A stretch of 15,888 nt of DNA, taken from NCBI GenBank assembly GCA_045639845.1, contig JAZUDW010000078.1:1-15888 (forward strand), in the 5' to 3' direction. The notes under the pieces are model-generated. The model did no database searches. It saw only the letters and a program-made list of their open reading frames with translations, and had not been told where the DNA came from. Shown one piece after another: positions 15,016-15,888 of the stretch (the first letter of the stretch is position 1; each line of letters opens with the position of its first letter). Source of the stretch: Colimorpha sp045639845 (GTDB lineage Bacteria > Bacteroidota > Bacteroidia > Bacteroidales > P3). The position numbers and the translations under genes were made by a program.

Positions 15016-15240
15016 AATACCCAACATCGCATAAACAATTTACATAAGAAAAAACATTTATTTAAAGAGTTACCTACATGCCACTAATTGGAAACTAAAC
15101 CTATAGATCAACGCTCGGTCTTAAGAGCTGAAAATATATACTTTTCAATTGGTACCCGCCAAACAGTCATACCAATAATTTGATGTGTTGACCTGCTGGA
15201 CAGCAGACTATATTCATGTATAAATACACGTTTTAATGGA

Positions 15241-15369
15241 GAATCTGCTATTGAAGCATATCTGCGACTTTACTAACCGTATAACACAACTAATAGCAAC
15301 AGAATATATCAAACAGCCGTTATAATTACCCGATCATAGGGCTAGTAGATGTCAAATAATAGCAGATTC
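15241..15369. repeat. 12-bp perfect inverted repeat, arms 105 bases apart
   Basis: GAATCTGCTATT at 15241-15252 and its exact reverse complement AATAGCAGATTC at 15358-15369 flank 105 non-coding bases. The arms do not extend further, and no target-site duplication is evident next to them. This may be coincidence in AT-rich sequence, a long RNA stem, or the ends of a tiny degenerate element. Confidence 0.5.
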
Positions 15370-15659
15370 AGTATTATAGGTCCATATAGAGTACACCAAT
15401 AATTCATTTCTAAGTATTTATGGAATAAAACAAAAGGGTTTAAAAGGAGACTTCTTCATTATCACAAATATTCGAGAATCCTCTTCTTAGCAAGAATCAC
15501 AAATGGAAAACTATACTACGAACAAGTACTAAAGACAGAATACAAATAATCCTCATATCAATCTGACCAATCAAGTAATAATGATATATAGCCCAAAAAA
15601 CAGGTACTATCACAATATTAGATCGAACAACAATAATTATTATACGCATTTACATTCAT

Positions 15660-15667
15660 TAGATTTG
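15660..15667 (+). promoter_or_regulatory. Promoter -7 box candidate TAGATTTG
   Basis: A perfect TAnnTTTG match in the gene-free right end, reading out of the window. No TTG is seen at the expected -33 position. If active, its transcript would start near 15675 and run into whatever lies to the right. Confidence 0.35.
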
Positions 15668-15888
15668 CATCGTTAGTACAAATATCTGACACGATAACAA
15701 AGAACGCATGGAAAATGAGGAATAATACTTAAAAACAACTAATTTCAAAACTACTGACCAGCAATGAGAATTGATGAGGATTGTTGATTTGGGGACAAGT
15801 GATCAGTTAAAGGTGATCGGAGATCTGACAATACAGGGAATTTTTGGAGGCTGCAGACTCGTAGCTTAGTTGATCCGTTCGGGTATGT

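Larger units (their letters stand above)
15016..15888. other. Gene-free AT-rich region at the right end
   Basis: No frame of meaningful length is open on either strand in about 870 bases. Composition is clearly more AT-rich than the coding part up to about 15770 and becomes more balanced after that. Visible elements are a CTGCTGGACAGCAG palindrome at 15193-15206, a TGTAT/ATACA hairpin near 15217-15230, the 12-bp inverted repeat at 15241/15358, and a -7 box candidate at 15660. From 15774 a 31-codon frame (MRIVDLGTSDQLKVIGDLTI and so on) ends at TAG 15867-15869. It could be the decayed or frameshifted start of a gene beyond the window, but I cannot assign it. Confidence 0.5.

Noticed and set aside
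15855..15888. tRNA-like D-arm wording (GTAGCTTAGTTGA)
   Set aside because: No matching acceptor stem or anticodon arm can be drawn in the window, and the sequence ends here.

Overview
The window looks like a chromosomal segment of a Bacteroidales bacterium, most likely of the Prevotellaceae. Four things suggest this: promoter candidates with the Bacteroidetes -7 box TAnnTTTG; starts preceded by A-rich sequence rather than Shine-Dalgarno sites; Bacteroidetes-restricted families (a DUF3276/PUR-type protein, a DUF5683 protein after parB); and a TatA+TatC-only twin-arginine translocase. All convincing genes lie on the + strand.

Layout. (1) 1-225 is the 3' end of a UDP-galactopyranose mutase gene (glf), apparently frameshifted at the window edge. 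(2) 226-722 has no convincing gene but holds nested hairpins and short coding-like fragments. (3) msrA at 723-1235. (4) A tightly spaced run at 1331-8160: a SpoU/TrmH RNA methyltransferase, a TerB-DnaJ membrane co-chaperone, a polyferredoxin that looks like NapH fused to NapG, a YitT/DUF2179 membrane protein, a Tat-signal aldo-keto reductase with two C-terminal [4Fe-4S] motifs, tatA and tatC. (5) 8161-8618 is a non-coding gap with a good Bacteroidetes promoter. (6) A deoxyhypusine-synthase-family gene, a hairpin terminator candidate, and an L-cysteine desulfidase (CyuA/YhaM family) gene. (7) A PUR/DUF3276 gene. (8) parA-parB-DUF5683, then an unrecognised lipoprotein gene and a strong terminator. 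(9) 15016-15888 is AT-rich and gene-free, with one promoter candidate and a 12-bp inverted repeat.

The most interesting part is 3051-8160. A quinol-oxidase-like membrane iron-sulfur protein carries a twin-arginine motif in its middle. The reductase in the same run carries a canonical Tat signal that ends in a possible lipobox. The two genes for a minimal Tat translocase follow directly. My reading is an envelope electron-transfer module encoded with its own export machinery: electrons from the membrane pool pass through the NapH-like half to the NapG-like half outside the membrane, and on to an exported iron-sulfur aldo-keto reductase. The family assignments are firm; the pathway and its substrate are inference.

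I saw no tRNA, rRNA, CRISPR array, insertion sequence or canonical parS site.
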